This document shows, one piece after another, positions 36,328 through 44,339 of a stretch of 64,000 nucleotides of DNA. Source of the stretch: Ruminococcaceae bacterium UBA6413 (GTDB lineage: Bacteria > Bacillota > Clostridia > Oscillospirales > Ruminococcaceae); contig DJPL01000004.1 in NCBI GenBank assembly GCA_002437415.1, forward strand, positions 36,463 through 100,462. The letters run 5' to 3'. The translations under genes were made by a program, and so were the position numbers. The notes under the pieces are model-generated. The model was not told where the DNA came from, did not search any database, and saw nothing but the letters and a program-made list of their open reading frames with translations. Positions within the stretch are counted from its first letter, which is position 1. Every line of letters starts with the position of its first letter.

Positions 36328-36735
36328 TTATGCTATTTTCCTTTCGGAACTGTAGATTGTAACGGTTTCTTTATGACCGTCTTTGTAAGTGACTGTGAAG
36401 TCAGACTTAACTCTGTATGTACCGCTTGTAAGCCCTCTCTTCGCATTTGAATATATTGCTGAATTATCATACGTTGTTAAGTTCCATTTGCCCAGCGAGT
36501 CCCAGAACCATAAGAATGAGTGCTTTTCAAGAGTCTGGTCGATCCGGACGCATTTGATCGAAGTGTCCGGGTCGTAAAACCTGCTTGTAAAATCAGCTTT
36601 ACCGGACGAGATCGTCAGGAGGCAGATTTTTGATGCCGTGCTGAGATCATAGGTGTCTACAGCAGTTGCCGAGGCTGTAACGCATATGCCCATCATAATG
36701 CACACAACCAAAAGGACGGAAATAAATTTTTTCAT
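36328..36735 (-). CDS. Secreted protein of unknown function
   Basis: 135 residues with a clear signal peptide (MKKFISVLLVVCIMMGICVTA, cleavage likely after ATASA). The mature part of about 110 residues is rich in T, S and aromatic residues and looks like a small beta-sandwich; no catalytic motif is seen. CTCAAGGAGAAT precedes ATG. It shares the terminator at 36279 with the operon on the other strand. Not recognised further. Confidence 0.7.
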   Translation of the reverse strand: MKKFISVLLVVCIMMGICVTASATAVDTYDLSTASKICLLTISSGKADFTSRFYDPDTSIKCVRIDQTLEKHSFLWFWDSLGKWNLTTYDNSAIYSNAKRGLTSGTYRVKSDFTVTYKDGHKETVTIYSSERKIA

Positions 36736-36822
36736 ACGCTTATTCTCCTTGAGTTTTAATATCAGAGAGTTACCTCTCTAATAACAGAACGTATGAAAAG
36801 CAAAAATCTTACATAAAAATTT

Positions 36823-36849
36823 GCAAAAAGTTATTATTCTACTTTTTGC
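36823..36849 (-). terminator. Probable terminator of the sigma/DUF4367 unit
   Basis: On the minus strand GCAAAAAGT pairs with ACTTTTTGC over a 9-base loop, followed by AAATTTTT. The stop codon of the DUF4367 gene lies inside the hairpin. Confidence 0.4.
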
Positions 36850-37526
36850 ACTAATTGTGATAGTTCAATTAGTTCATTTTCACTAAATCCGTATGCGACA
36901 ATTTCTATTATAGAATCGCCCATTTCCCAGAAAAGCACTTTATCATGCTTGTAAGTTTCAAAATAGAGGCCTTTTTTATTGTCGCCGATTTCAATCAGTT
37001 CGGGATATGTTATAGCATTTTCCGTATTGAGTCGTGCTACCCCAAATGCATTTTTTGTTGTTTGTGAAAAAATAATTTGCCGTTCGTTTGTTTTGTTTCT
37101 ATAGTGCACAGCGTATAAATATTCGATATCGCCGATAACGTCTTTTGCGTATTGAGAGAAGTCCATTACAAGGCGGTATTTATCGGTAAACTCTATCGGT
37201 CCATCCTCTTCACCGTCGATTGTCATCATAGAGTAAATATCATACTGTTTTATTTTGAACATACCGAGATTACGGGTTATGACTGTAATTCCGCCGGTAA
37301 GCACCGCCATAGTGATTATAATAATGGCAGCTATCAGTAGACGACGCTTTAAAGGTATGGGCTTGCGCTTTTCTTTTTCAATCGGCTCGGTGTTGTCTGT
37401 GATGAGCTTTGATATCCGGCGGTCAAGCTTGTGCGGAACCTTATATTGAGTCAGCTGATCATAATCTTCTATATCGGACAGGAGTACGTTTTTAAGTGCC
37501 TGTGCTATTATGATGTCTTCATTCAT
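36834..37526 (-). CDS. DUF4367-type membrane protein, likely partner of the ECF sigma factor
   Basis: 230 residues: about 60 cytoplasmic residues, a basic stretch (EKEKRKPIPLKRR), one membrane helix (LLIAAIIIITMAVLTGGITV) and an outer domain with the DUF4367 ending (VLFWEMGDSIIEIVAYGFSE near 200). Start 37526 is chosen because GGAGGAAATACC stands directly before it; the ATG at 37541 would overlap that site. It overlaps the sigma gene by 8 bases. By position and topology it probably holds or tunes the sigma factor in response to an envelope signal. Confidence 0.78.
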   Translation of the reverse strand: MNEDIIIAQALKNVLLSDIEDYDQLTQYKVPHKLDRRISKLITDNTEPIEKEKRKPIPLKRRLLIAAIIIITMAVLTGGITVITRNLGMFKIKQYDIYSMMTIDGEEDGPIEFTDKYRLVMDFSQYAKDVIGDIEYLYAVHYRNKTNERQIIFSQTTKNAFGVARLNTENAITYPELIEIGDNKKGLYFETYKHDKVLFWEMGDSIIEIVAYGFSENELIELSQLVQKVE

Positions 37527-38061
37527 TGGTATTTCCTCCATGCTTTTTGATAAGAATTCTTCTTGCGCGCGAAATAGCCGAATAAACGGCGGCCTCGTTC
37601 AGATCCAGGATCTCGGCTATCTGCGGTCCGGAGTACTGCATAACGAAATATAGTGTGGCTATATTTTTGAGTGTCGGTGAGAGCTCGTTTATATTATTCA
37701 TTACAGTTTCGCAATCCAGCTTTGCCTCGGTTTCCTTGATAATATCATTGGTGGTATATTCACCCAGATTGCATTCCTCATATAAAGCCTCATGAGTGCT
37801 TTTCCTGAGCATATCAAAGCAGATATTGCGTACTATGATAGCTATAAAGCTCTTGGTTTTTTGTGAGTCAACATCTTCTATCTTCGACAGATTTTTGATT
37901 ATACGGACAAATGTTTCATGTACAGCGTCTTCTGCATCAGCTCGATTATGCAGTATGGACATACTTATGGTGTAAAGATATGCTTTATATGTATTGTAAA
38001 GCCGTGTGACGATATCTTTTTCTTCATCTGTGCCGACCATTGCCAGATATGCGGAAAGCAA
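37519..38061 (-). CDS. ECF-type RNA polymerase sigma factor
   Basis: 180 residues. Region 2 is seen as YLYTISMSILHNRADAEDAV with HETFVRIIKN, and region 4 as LSPTLKNIATLYFVMQYSGP followed by an HTH, QIAEILDLNEAAVYSAISRARR. The start is TTG at 38061, seven bases after GGGGAGGAA; the next ATG, seven codons in, has no ribosome site. It is translationally coupled to the DUF4367 gene and would direct transcription of an unknown regulon. Confidence 0.88.
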   Translation of the reverse strand: MLSAYLAMVGTDEEKDIVTRLYNTYKAYLYTISMSILHNRADAEDAVHETFVRIIKNLSKIEDVDSQKTKSFIAIIVRNICFDMLRKSTHEALYEECNLGEYTTNDIIKETEAKLDCETVMNNINELSPTLKNIATLYFVMQYSGPQIAEILDLNEAAVYSAISRARRILIKKHGGNTNE

Positions 38062-38117
38062 AACTATTCCTCCCCTGTGATAATTCAGATGATGAGTATA
38101 ATATTTGTATCATTTTA

Positions 38118-38146
38118 ATTTTATCAACAGTTATAGCAATTGTCAA
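38118..38146 (-). promoter_or_regulatory. Promoter of the ECF sigma gene
   Basis: On the minus strand TTGACA (38146-38141) and TAAAAT (38123-38118) are spaced by 17 bases. The leader is about 50 bases. This is a housekeeping promoter; no separate ECF-type promoter could be recognised. The rest of the gap to 38391 holds nothing convincing. Confidence 0.65.
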
Positions 38147-38391
38147 CAATAAATTCTCAAAAAACGAAGTTATTTTCAGATACCGTAATTTTGATGTATA
38201 TTTCTGCATTGGTTGCGGTGCGGAATTTATCCCCTCATATATAATAACGTATGAGCGGAGAAAACCTTGCAATAATTTTGAAATTTATTGAAAAATTTTT
38301 CATCTGACTAATTATAAAGTCGGTTGCAACAATTTTTGTTGAAAATCAGAGATGAAAAGAGTCTCAGATTTGAATTATCCGAAAAAAAGAC

Positions 38392-38441
38392 TTGACAAGC
38401 AGCTGCTCTGCTGTTATAATATAAGTAACCGAACGGTTACT
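38392..38441 (+). promoter_or_regulatory. tetR-family promoter with palindromic operator
   Basis: TTGACA (38392-38397) and TATAAT (38415-38420) have a 17-base spacer. AGTAACCGAACGGTTACT (38424-38441) is a perfect 8+2+8 palindrome lying on the transcription start. That placement is typical of self-repression by a TetR dimer. Confidence 0.82.
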
Positions 38442-38460
38442 AAAATACAGAGGTGAAGCT

Positions 38461-39090
38461 ATGGCAGGTGATACAAAAGAACGCATCTTAGAAGCGGCGC
38501 TCAAATTATTCGCACAGAGCGGTTATTCGGGAACTTCTATGAGCGACATAGCAAATCAGCTCGAAATTACAAAAGGGGCTTTGTATAAGCACTACACAAG
38601 TAAGCAGGAAATATTGGACAGTATCGTGGCGCGAATGAATCAAACCGACAGTAAACGCGCAGAAGAATATAATATGCCTAAAACGAAGTCGGACGGCTTT
38701 GAGGAGGCTTATTTGCACATTCCGATTGAAAAGATCCGTGCATACGGTACGGCGCAGTTTGACCACTGGACAAAAGAGCCGTTTTCCTCGGATTTCCGAA
38801 AAATGCTGACCTTGGAGCAATATCGCGATCCGATGCTCGCACAGCTTTATCAGGATCATCTCGCGACAGGACCGACCGAGTATATTGCGGCAATTTTCCG
38901 AAAGCTGACAAGCTCCGATGAGTGTGCCATACAATTGGCGCTCGAATTTTACGGTCCTATATTTTTGCTTTACGGCGTTTATGACGGAGCAGGCAACAAA
39001 GATAGTATTACTCAGATGCTGTGTGAGCACATAGATCGATTTATCTCCAAAATTGAATTCGAGTACAAAAAGTCGGAAATTTCACGATGA
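38461..39090 (+). CDS. TetR/AcrR-family transcriptional repressor
   Basis: 209 residues. The N-terminal HTH reads RILEAALKLFAQSGYSGTSM followed by SDIANQLEITKGALYKHYTS, a textbook TetR DNA-binding domain. The C-terminal 150 residues form the ligand domain, which is not diagnostic. AGAGGTGAAGCT precedes ATG. The palindrome on its own promoter suggests autoregulation. The flavodoxin-like gene 180 bases downstream may be its target, but no second copy of the operator is seen there. Confidence 0.92.
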   Translation: MAGDTKERILEAALKLFAQSGYSGTSMSDIANQLEITKGALYKHYTSKQEILDSIVARMNQTDSKRAEEYNMPKTKSDGFEEAYLHIPIEKIRAYGTAQFDHWTKEPFSSDFRKMLTLEQYRDPMLAQLYQDHLATGPTEYIAAIFRKLTSSDECAIQLALEFYGPIFLLYGVYDGAGNKDSITQMLCEHIDRFISKIEFEYKKSEISR

Positions 39091-39108
39091 ATAAAATCCC
39101 GAAATAAA

Positions 39109-39179
39109 CGCATTGGGTTTTGTGCACGCTACGCGGAGCAAAGCAAAAACACCAATGCGCTATCAACGCCAAAAGCGTT
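39109..39179 (+). terminator. Hairpins after the tetR-family gene
   Basis: CGCATTGG (39109-39116) pairs with CCAATGCG (39152-39159), extended inward by GTTTTG/CAAAAAC. A second small hairpin, AACGC/GCGTT (39165-39179), follows and is trailed by ATTATTG. One or both may end transcription. Confidence 0.4.
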
Positions 39180-39269
39180 ATTATTGAAACTGAATAGCCG
39201 GACGCTAAGACTCAGTGCTGATCACAAAGCAGATCATGCCTTCGTCATTTTTTTGAAAAGAGGTTTTTT

Positions 39270-39773
39270 ATGAACGTAATTATTTATACCACCAATACCG
39301 GCAGCACCGAGCAATATGCTAGGTTGCTGGCACAGGAAACCGGCCTTCCTGTGTACTCCCTTGCCGAAGCGAAAAAAGCTGTCAAGGCAGGATCGGATGT
39401 TATTTACATGGGTTGGATCATGGCAGGCTCGGTTAAGGGCTACGCCGCGGCGGCAAAGCGATACAATGTGCGCGCAGTCTGCGGTGTCGGCATTGGACAG
39501 ACAGGAACACAAACAGAAAATGTGCGGGAGAAGACTGCTGTACCCGCAAAAATACCTGTGTTCACCCTGCAAGGCAATTTTGATGTAAAAAAGCTGCATG
39601 GCATATACCGTCCTATGATGGAGCTGATGGTCAAAACAGCCGGCAAGGGACTTGCCGAAAAGAAAGACCGAACGCCGGAGGAAGATGATATGCTTAATAT
39701 GATGCTCCACGGCGGAGAGCATGTCAAGGCAGAAAATTTAAGTGCCGTGCTTGCTTGGTACAATGCACAGTGA
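39270..39773 (+). CDS. Flavodoxin-like protein
   Basis: 167 residues. The N-terminus VIIYTTNTGSTEQYARLLAQ is the FMN phosphate loop of flavodoxins; YMGWIMAGSVKGY is the second loop. The C-terminal 60 residues are helical and resemble flavodoxin-domain proteins of the protoporphyrinogen-oxidase (HemG-like) type. Role: probably electron transfer or quinone reduction, partner unknown. AAAGAGGTTTTTT lies before ATG. Confidence 0.78.
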   Translation: MNVIIYTTNTGSTEQYARLLAQETGLPVYSLAEAKKAVKAGSDVIYMGWIMAGSVKGYAAAAKRYNVRAVCGVGIGQTGTQTENVREKTAVPAKIPVFTLQGNFDVKKLHGIYRPMMELMVKTAGKGLAEKKDRTPEEDDMLNMMLHGGEHVKAENLSAVLAWYNAQ

Positions 39774-39792
39774 CAAGGACGGAGGTATAGTA

Positions 39793-40011
39793 ATGAAGTG
39801 CCCGAAATGCGAAAGAGAAATGAGAAACGGCTATTTATTCGGTAGTAAGGATGGTGCTTTCAGCTTTGCAAGTAAAATACCGAGCGCCTTTGAAAACGCC
39901 AAAAGCGCTGATGGCTTTGTGAAGATCACCGGGCAGAAGCTCGGCGGTCGCACAAGCGTGAAGGCTTGTTGCTGTGAAGAGTGCGGAATACTTGTACTTC
40001 AATACAAATAA
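39793..40011 (+). CDS. Small zinc-ribbon protein (PF20097-like)
   Basis: 72 residues with two cysteine knuckles: MKCPKCEREM at the start and CCCEECGILVLQY at the end. Between them lies a region with GSKDGAFSF. The start is set at 39793, right after GGACGGAGGTATAGTA; a longer frame from 39742 would overlap the flavodoxin gene. No function is known. Confidence 0.72.
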   Translation: MKCPKCEREMRNGYLFGSKDGAFSFASKIPSAFENAKSADGFVKITGQKLGGRTSVKACCCEECGILVLQYK

Positions 40012-40023
40012 GGAAGTGAATTT

Positions 40024-40623
40024 ATGCCGCAGATGAATAAACGACTGGAATTAAACAAAAGAACTGACACAGCCGCCTTCCGTAGCTTTTATTATCTCAA
40101 GCAGGAGCTCATCGACTTTTGCAGAGAAAACGGGTTGCCTGCTTCCGGCAGTAAATCGGAGCTTACGGACAGAATTGCCCACTTTCTTGACACAGGAGAG
40201 GTGTTGAAATCTTCCACGAAAAGAAAGCCGACTGTAAATACAGGTATAATAACCGAGGACACGATCATAGAGGAGAATATCGTCTGCTCCGAAAAGCACA
40301 GAGCATTTTTCCTCGGAAAAATCGGGAAAAGCTTTTCGTTCAATGTTGCGTTTCAGAAATGGCTGAAAGCAAACGCAGGAAAGACATATGCCGATGCTGT
40401 TCAGGCGTATTATTGCATCTTGAATGAGAAGAAGCACAGGAAAGCAGCTATTGACAGGCAGTTTGAGTATAACACATATATTCGTGGCTTCTTCGCAGAT
40501 AATCACGGTAAGAGTTTGCAAGAAGCAATTGTGTGCTGGAATTACAAAAAGAGTATGGCGGGGCATCATCGGTATGAACGTTCAGATCTCATTGCATTAG
40601 ATTTAAAAATTTCACAGAGTTGA
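40024..40623 (+). CDS. SAP-domain protein with DUF6434-like C-terminus
   Basis: 199 residues. Residues 20-60 form a SAP motif (YYLKQELIDFCRENGLPASG then SKSELTDRIAHFL), a helix-helix element that binds DNA. The C-terminal part carries ENIVCSEKHRAFFLGKIGK and FNVAFQKWLKANAGKTYADA, a pattern I associate with DUF6434. AAGGAAGTGAATTT precedes ATG. It overlaps no gene but is close to both neighbours. Function unknown. Confidence 0.72.
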   Translation: MPQMNKRLELNKRTDTAAFRSFYYLKQELIDFCRENGLPASGSKSELTDRIAHFLDTGEVLKSSTKRKPTVNTGIITEDTIIEENIVCSEKHRAFFLGKIGKSFSFNVAFQKWLKANAGKTYADAVQAYYCILNEKKHRKAAIDRQFEYNTYIRGFFADNHGKSLQEAIVCWNYKKSMAGHHRYERSDLIALDLKISQS

Positions 40624-40646
40624 ACAGGAAGCAGGAGGGTGTTGAA

Positions 40647-41111
40647 ATGGTACATTTGGTTTATTGTGATGACGCAGGAAAGAGGGGCGAAAAAGAGCTT
40701 GATAAAATTCTCGCAGGAACAAAAACAATGGTCGTGCGCGGTGCGGCGGGAAGAAAAATCCCTCACAGTCGTGTTTTTGCAGGGGAGCGTCTTTACTTTA
40801 TGGAAAAGGGGAGTGCTTCTGTCACAGCGACTGCCGTTGTCAAGGATGTACAGAATTTTGTAAAGCTGTCTGATGAAGAGATAGCAAAAGTTTTTTCCTA
40901 CAATCGGGAAAAGCTTAACCTGTCTGAAAAGCAAACAGCACGTTGGCATAAGAAATGTCTATGCCTTACGGAGTTTGAAAACGTTGAAGCAATATCACCA
41001 CTCGCCTTTGATCATCAAGGCAATATGGATGATTGGCTGATCATAGAAAAGATTGAAGACGTTGTGGCGGGAACGAGCATTCCGTATAATTACGAAAAAT
41101 CGAAGTTTTGA
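40647..41111 (+). CDS. PUA/ASCH-like domain protein
   Basis: 154 residues. The order VRGAAGRKIPHSRVFAGERL, then LYFMEKGSASVTATAVVKDV, is the beta-strand pattern of the PUA/ASCH/EVE superfamily, which binds modified bases or RNA. GCAGGAGGGTGTTGAA precedes the ATG at 40647; an upstream ATG at 40620 overlaps the SAP gene and is less likely. This is the last gene before the mobile element. Confidence 0.65.
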   Translation: MVHLVYCDDAGKRGEKELDKILAGTKTMVVRGAAGRKIPHSRVFAGERLYFMEKGSASVTATAVVKDVQNFVKLSDEEIAKVFSYNREKLNLSEKQTARWHKKCLCLTEFENVEAISPLAFDHQGNMDDWLIIEKIEDVVAGTSIPYNYEKSKF

Positions 41112-41243
41112 CGGTGATTGAGATAATGCATTTTGAGGTTGCAACATTGGCTCGTATGTTCTGCTTTTTTGTAATTTCTCAGTTCAATTTTCGTTTCCAT
41201 TTATCGTATAACTACTATCACTGTATGATGAATACGCAAAACT

Positions 41244-41265
41244 GCCCTGTCCGAGAGGACAGGGC
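41244..41265 (-). terminator. Terminator behind the serine recombinase
   Basis: A perfect 9-base stem GCCCTGTCC/GGACAGGGC around a 4-base loop. On the minus strand it is followed by AGTTTTG. It sits 50-70 bases after the recombinase stop. CGTATCATACG, a short palindrome at about 41273-41283, lies between and could belong to the att site. Confidence 0.65.
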
Positions 41266-41314
41266 GGTTAATCGTATCATACGTTATTCGTATTTATACT
41301 TTAATTACTTCTTG

Positions 41315-43048
41315 TCAGCGATAGCCGCCTGTGTTTCCCTTTGGGTTAGTAGGGAACTCTTTTTCGCCAATCGTATAGGTTGCCGTTTGGCGGCGTTTTC
41401 CGTTAACCTTGCACTTTATCGGATCGTTCGGATCGCAGTCAAACCGAAGATACCATTCAAACCCGTCTTTTGAGGCAACGATTTTTTCCACATACGCCTC
41501 AATGACTGCGTCCGGCACATTTTTATCGTCCCAGTTGTTATACTGCTCTAAGGCATAACGCAGCACCTCAATCTTTTCCTCATAGTTTGGAATTTCAATT
41601 TCAGGCTCATTCTTCGGCGTAAGTTCGCTTATTTGGGCGCTCAAATCGGAAATAGCTTTTTCAATCGGCTTCGTTCGGTCGTCGAATTCTTCTTTTGAAA
41701 GAACGCCTTCCACACGCATATCCATAAGATTTTCACGCTTTTTGTTTTGTCGTTCAAGCTCAGCCTGCTTTTGTTCAAGAATTTCTTCTGTATGGCTTTC
41801 TTCTTCAAGCGTAATATCATGCTCCTGCAATATAGAATTGCAAAGTTCAAGAACTTTTTCTTTGTTATGCAGAAACTCTATGAAAATGATATTTGCCTGC
41901 ATTCTGAGCTTCCATTCGGGTATCATCGGAGTATCGCAAGCGCCTTCCAAAGAAAGTCCTTTGTTAATTCGTGTCTGCACAGAGCCGTGCTGTGTAGTGA
42001 AATAGCAAAGATATCCGGGATTGACAACTCCGCCTTTTCTCGTCCACACTCTTTTTGAGAACTGATGACCGCAAGAGCATACAAGAAGCTTCGTCCACAA
42101 ATCCTTTCTCGGCGGTGTGCCGCTTTTTCCGCTTGGGGTACTTTCACATGTGCGTCTTTTTGATTCCATAATTGTTTGCACCCTTTCATATTCTTCCACA
42201 GAGACAATAGGTTCATGAGAGCCCTTTACCTGTGTTAATTCAATTTCTCCGTAATTTTTCTTTTTCTTTTGTTTGAGATAATCGTCGACATATTCCTTAT
42301 GATAGGTGATGATTCCGCAGTAAAATGTGTTTTTCAGAACATTCGATATTACCGTGCAGTGCCACTTTGTTTTGCCGGTGGCGGTAAGCATACCGCGGTG
42401 CTCCAACTCATACATAATCTTTTGCAGTCCACATCCGTCAAGGTACATATCATAAATCAACCGCACCGTTTTTGCCTGTTCGGGATCAATCAGAAATTCA
42501 ACCTTCTTTTTGTTGTTTTCATCAATACTTTGTTTTCGACGATAGCCGAGAATATTGCCTGTCCCATAGAATACGCCGTTATTCATAGAAGTTTGCATAC
42601 CGGCTTTTACGCGAACAGAGGTTTTGCGGCTTTCATCCTGTGCCAAAGTTGCCATTAGCGAAAGTCGAAGCTCACCGTCGCCGTCAAATGTTCTGATGCC
42701 GTCATTTATAAACAGCACTTCAACCTTGTGCTCCTTTAACATTCGGGTATATTGCAGTGTATCAACCGTATTTCTGGCAAATCGGGAAACTTCACGGGTG
42801 ATGATAAGGTCAAATCTCTTTTTCTTGGCATCTTCCATCATCTGCATAAATTGAGGGCGTTTTGCAGCGGAGGTACCCGTGATACCCTTGTCCACATACC
42901 AGTCCACCACATGCCAATGCTTGTTCATTTCCAAAATCGGTTTGTACCAGTCAAGCTGATTTTCCAGTGCATTTATTTGCGCCTCGTGTTCAGTTGAAAC
43001 ACGGGCATAAATGACCACATTGCGGTCACGCGTTTCCATGTTAAACAT
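41315..43048 (-). CDS. Large serine recombinase (TndX/TnpX type)
   Basis: 577 residues. The catalytic domain starts NVVIYARVSTEHEAQINALE, with the nucleophile S in ARVST, and continues ITREVSRFARNTVDTLQYTR. A recombinase domain follows (GYRRKQSIDENNKKK...), then a zinc-ribbon region (LLVCSCGHQFSKRVW), a coiled coil near 440-500 and a C-terminal tail. It should cut and join att sites with a 2-base overlap to integrate and excise the element. Start 43048 is chosen because AAAGGAGAACAG precedes it; the first 18 codons of the longer frame have no ribosome site. It overlaps the upstream small gene by 8 bases. Confidence 0.93.
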   Translation of the reverse strand: MFNMETRDRNVVIYARVSTEHEAQINALENQLDWYKPILEMNKHWHVVDWYVDKGITGTSAAKRPQFMQMMEDAKKKRFDLIITREVSRFARNTVDTLQYTRMLKEHKVEVLFINDGIRTFDGDGELRLSLMATLAQDESRKTSVRVKAGMQTSMNNGVFYGTGNILGYRRKQSIDENNKKKVEFLIDPEQAKTVRLIYDMYLDGCGLQKIMYELEHRGMLTATGKTKWHCTVISNVLKNTFYCGIITYHKEYVDDYLKQKKKKNYGEIELTQVKGSHEPIVSVEEYERVQTIMESKRRTCESTPSGKSGTPPRKDLWTKLLVCSCGHQFSKRVWTRKGGVVNPGYLCYFTTQHGSVQTRINKGLSLEGACDTPMIPEWKLRMQANIIFIEFLHNKEKVLELCNSILQEHDITLEEESHTEEILEQKQAELERQNKKRENLMDMRVEGVLSKEEFDDRTKPIEKAISDLSAQISELTPKNEPEIEIPNYEEKIEVLRYALEQYNNWDDKNVPDAVIEAYVEKIVASKDGFEWYLRFDCDPNDPIKCKVNGKRRQTATYTIGEKEFPTNPKGNTGGYR

Positions 43049-43256
43049 TACTGTTCTCCTTTCCGTAAGTGATGAATTTTGAAACATCCACAATATCCGC
43101 ATAGTCTTTTAATATGCTTTTAAAAGCCGCTTTGCTGATAAGCCCGTCCTTACAAAGCTGCTCGATATATTTCAGGGCGGCAAAGCATCTGTCAGGATAT
43201 TGCTCACTAATTATTCTACTCTCCGTTTTTTCTTTCGCAAATGTGCGATTTTTCAT
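43041..43256 (-). CDS. Small protein of the element, unknown function
   Basis: 71 residues, charged and helical (YPDRCFAALKYIEQLCKDGL, then ISKAAFKSILKDYADIVDVS). A perfect ribosome site, AAGGAGGTGGCAAAG, precedes ATG, and the end overlaps the recombinase start, so it is surely translated. It may be a recombination directionality factor or cofactor by position; nothing in the sequence proves it. Confidence 0.7.
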   Translation of the reverse strand: MKNRTFAKEKTESRIISEQYPDRCFAALKYIEQLCKDGLISKAAFKSILKDYADIVDVSKFITYGKENSNV

Positions 43257-43271
43257 ATCTTTGCCACCTCC

Positions 43272-44150
43272 TTATCTCGCGTCGCGGCTGTGCTGACGGT
43301 CATATTCTCTTTTGACAAGCTTAAGCAGGTATTCCAACATTTCAGCCGGGGTCATAGAGGACGGCACATATTTGCGAATATCGTCTATCGGAATTTTCAG
43401 TTTTTCCACCTGATTGGGTTTAACATCTGCCATAATTTTGGTTACGGTATCATAGTCAAGTTTGCCTTCTTCAAAAGAGGTGCGCATACGGCGAGCCTGT
43501 GCGTGGGATGGAAAATTTTCGGTTTCGTCAATACGGTCAACAACATCTCTTTGTGCTTCTTCATTTAGGAAGGACAATTCGTAAGCAGGAAGCATTTTCA
43601 TTTTGCTGCTATCTACAAACTCTTGAAGTTCGGGAACAAGATAGGTCAAGCGAATTAGGCGCTGCACAGTTCTTCCGCTGTCGTTTTCTGAAATCGACTC
43701 CGCACTCACTTCTGACTTCTCGACATTCTGTCGAGAAGTGCCTTGGTGCTTAATTGCATCAAGCTTCATTCTGTAAGACCGCGCCTTTTCCATAAGGGAT
43801 AGGTTTTCACGCTGACAGTTTGAATCTACCATTAAAATCGTGGCTTGGTCACGGTCGATAAAATGAACAACCGCCGGAACTTCTTTCATTTCAAGAAGCT
43901 CGGCGGCGCGCACTCTGCGGTGTCCGGATATGATTTCGTATTCATCAGGCTTATCCTCAAGCGGGCGGACAATAATGCGGTTTAGAAGTCCGTACTCTTT
44001 TATGCTCTCAACAAGCTCCGTCATTGACTCATCATCAAGCACCTTGTATGGGTGATCCTCAAACGGGCGAAGCTTTTCAAGTTTAATGTTCATAAGCTTC
44101 GGTTTAGGTTCTTTTACTACCTTTTCGGCAGACATTTTCGTTTCTTTCAT
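43272..44150 (-). CDS. ParB/RepB/Spo0J-type partition protein
   Basis: 292 residues. The ParB nuclease-like CTPase box is visible: LEKLRPFEDHPYKVLDDESM, then IISGHRRVRAAELLEMKEVP and DSNCQRENLSLMEKARSYRM. The HTH region follows with GRTVQRLIRLTYLVPELQ. The C-terminus is acidic-basic and may dimerise. Such genes are common in mobile elements and may stabilise the circular form or act as regulators. No ParA partner is seen. AATTTTGGAGGGAAAACC precedes ATG, and the stop of a 36-codon frame overlaps it. Confidence 0.88.
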   Translation of the reverse strand: MKETKMSAEKVVKEPKPKLMNIKLEKLRPFEDHPYKVLDDESMTELVESIKEYGLLNRIIVRPLEDKPDEYEIISGHRRVRAAELLEMKEVPAVVHFIDRDQATILMVDSNCQRENLSLMEKARSYRMKLDAIKHQGTSRQNVEKSEVSAESISENDSGRTVQRLIRLTYLVPELQEFVDSSKMKMLPAYELSFLNEEAQRDVVDRIDETENFPSHAQARRMRTSFEEGKLDYDTVTKIMADVKPNQVEKLKIPIDDIRKYVPSSMTPAEMLEYLLKLVKREYDRQHSRDAR

Positions 44151-44257
44151 AAGGTTTTCCCTCCAAAATTAAATTTCTTTTTGTCTGCCGTTTCTGTTGT
44201 AGAAAATTGTATATATAAAAATATGATTGAAACGGCAGCGTGGTTTGTTCCGTTCAT
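44147..44257 (-). CDS. Possible 36-residue leader peptide overlapping the ParB gene
   Basis: A short frame starts at 44257 behind TTGAAAGGCAGTAATT and ends with a TGA that shares four bases (ATGA) with the ParB start. It begins MNGTNHAAVSIIFLYIQFST. The overlap suggests translational coupling. A 10-base inverted repeat lies inside it. Could be a leader rather than a working protein. Confidence 0.45.
   Translation of the reverse strand: MNGTNHAAVSIIFLYIQFSTTETADKKKFNFGGKTL
44185..44238. repeat. Inverted repeat in the leader of the ParB gene
   Basis: CTGCCGTTTC (44185-44194) and GAAACGGCAG (44229-44238) are perfect 10-base arms around 34 AT-rich bases. They could be a ParB or regulator binding site, or an RNA hairpin over the leader frame. 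Confidence 0.5.
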
Positions 44258-44339
44258 AATTACTGCCTTTCAAAGAATTTGTTTGTGGGTGTTAATTGCC
44301 CGTTAAGGTCCGCGAATATATAAGCCGGTAAACAATATA

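Noticed and set aside
41112..41314. tRNA gene as integration target
   Set aside because: No cloverleaf or T-loop word could be found in the gap; the att site remains unidentified.
41108..41473. 121-codon plus-strand frame at the left end of the element
   Set aside because: It crosses the recombinase terminator and runs antisense to the recombinase end; the product has no recognisable pattern.
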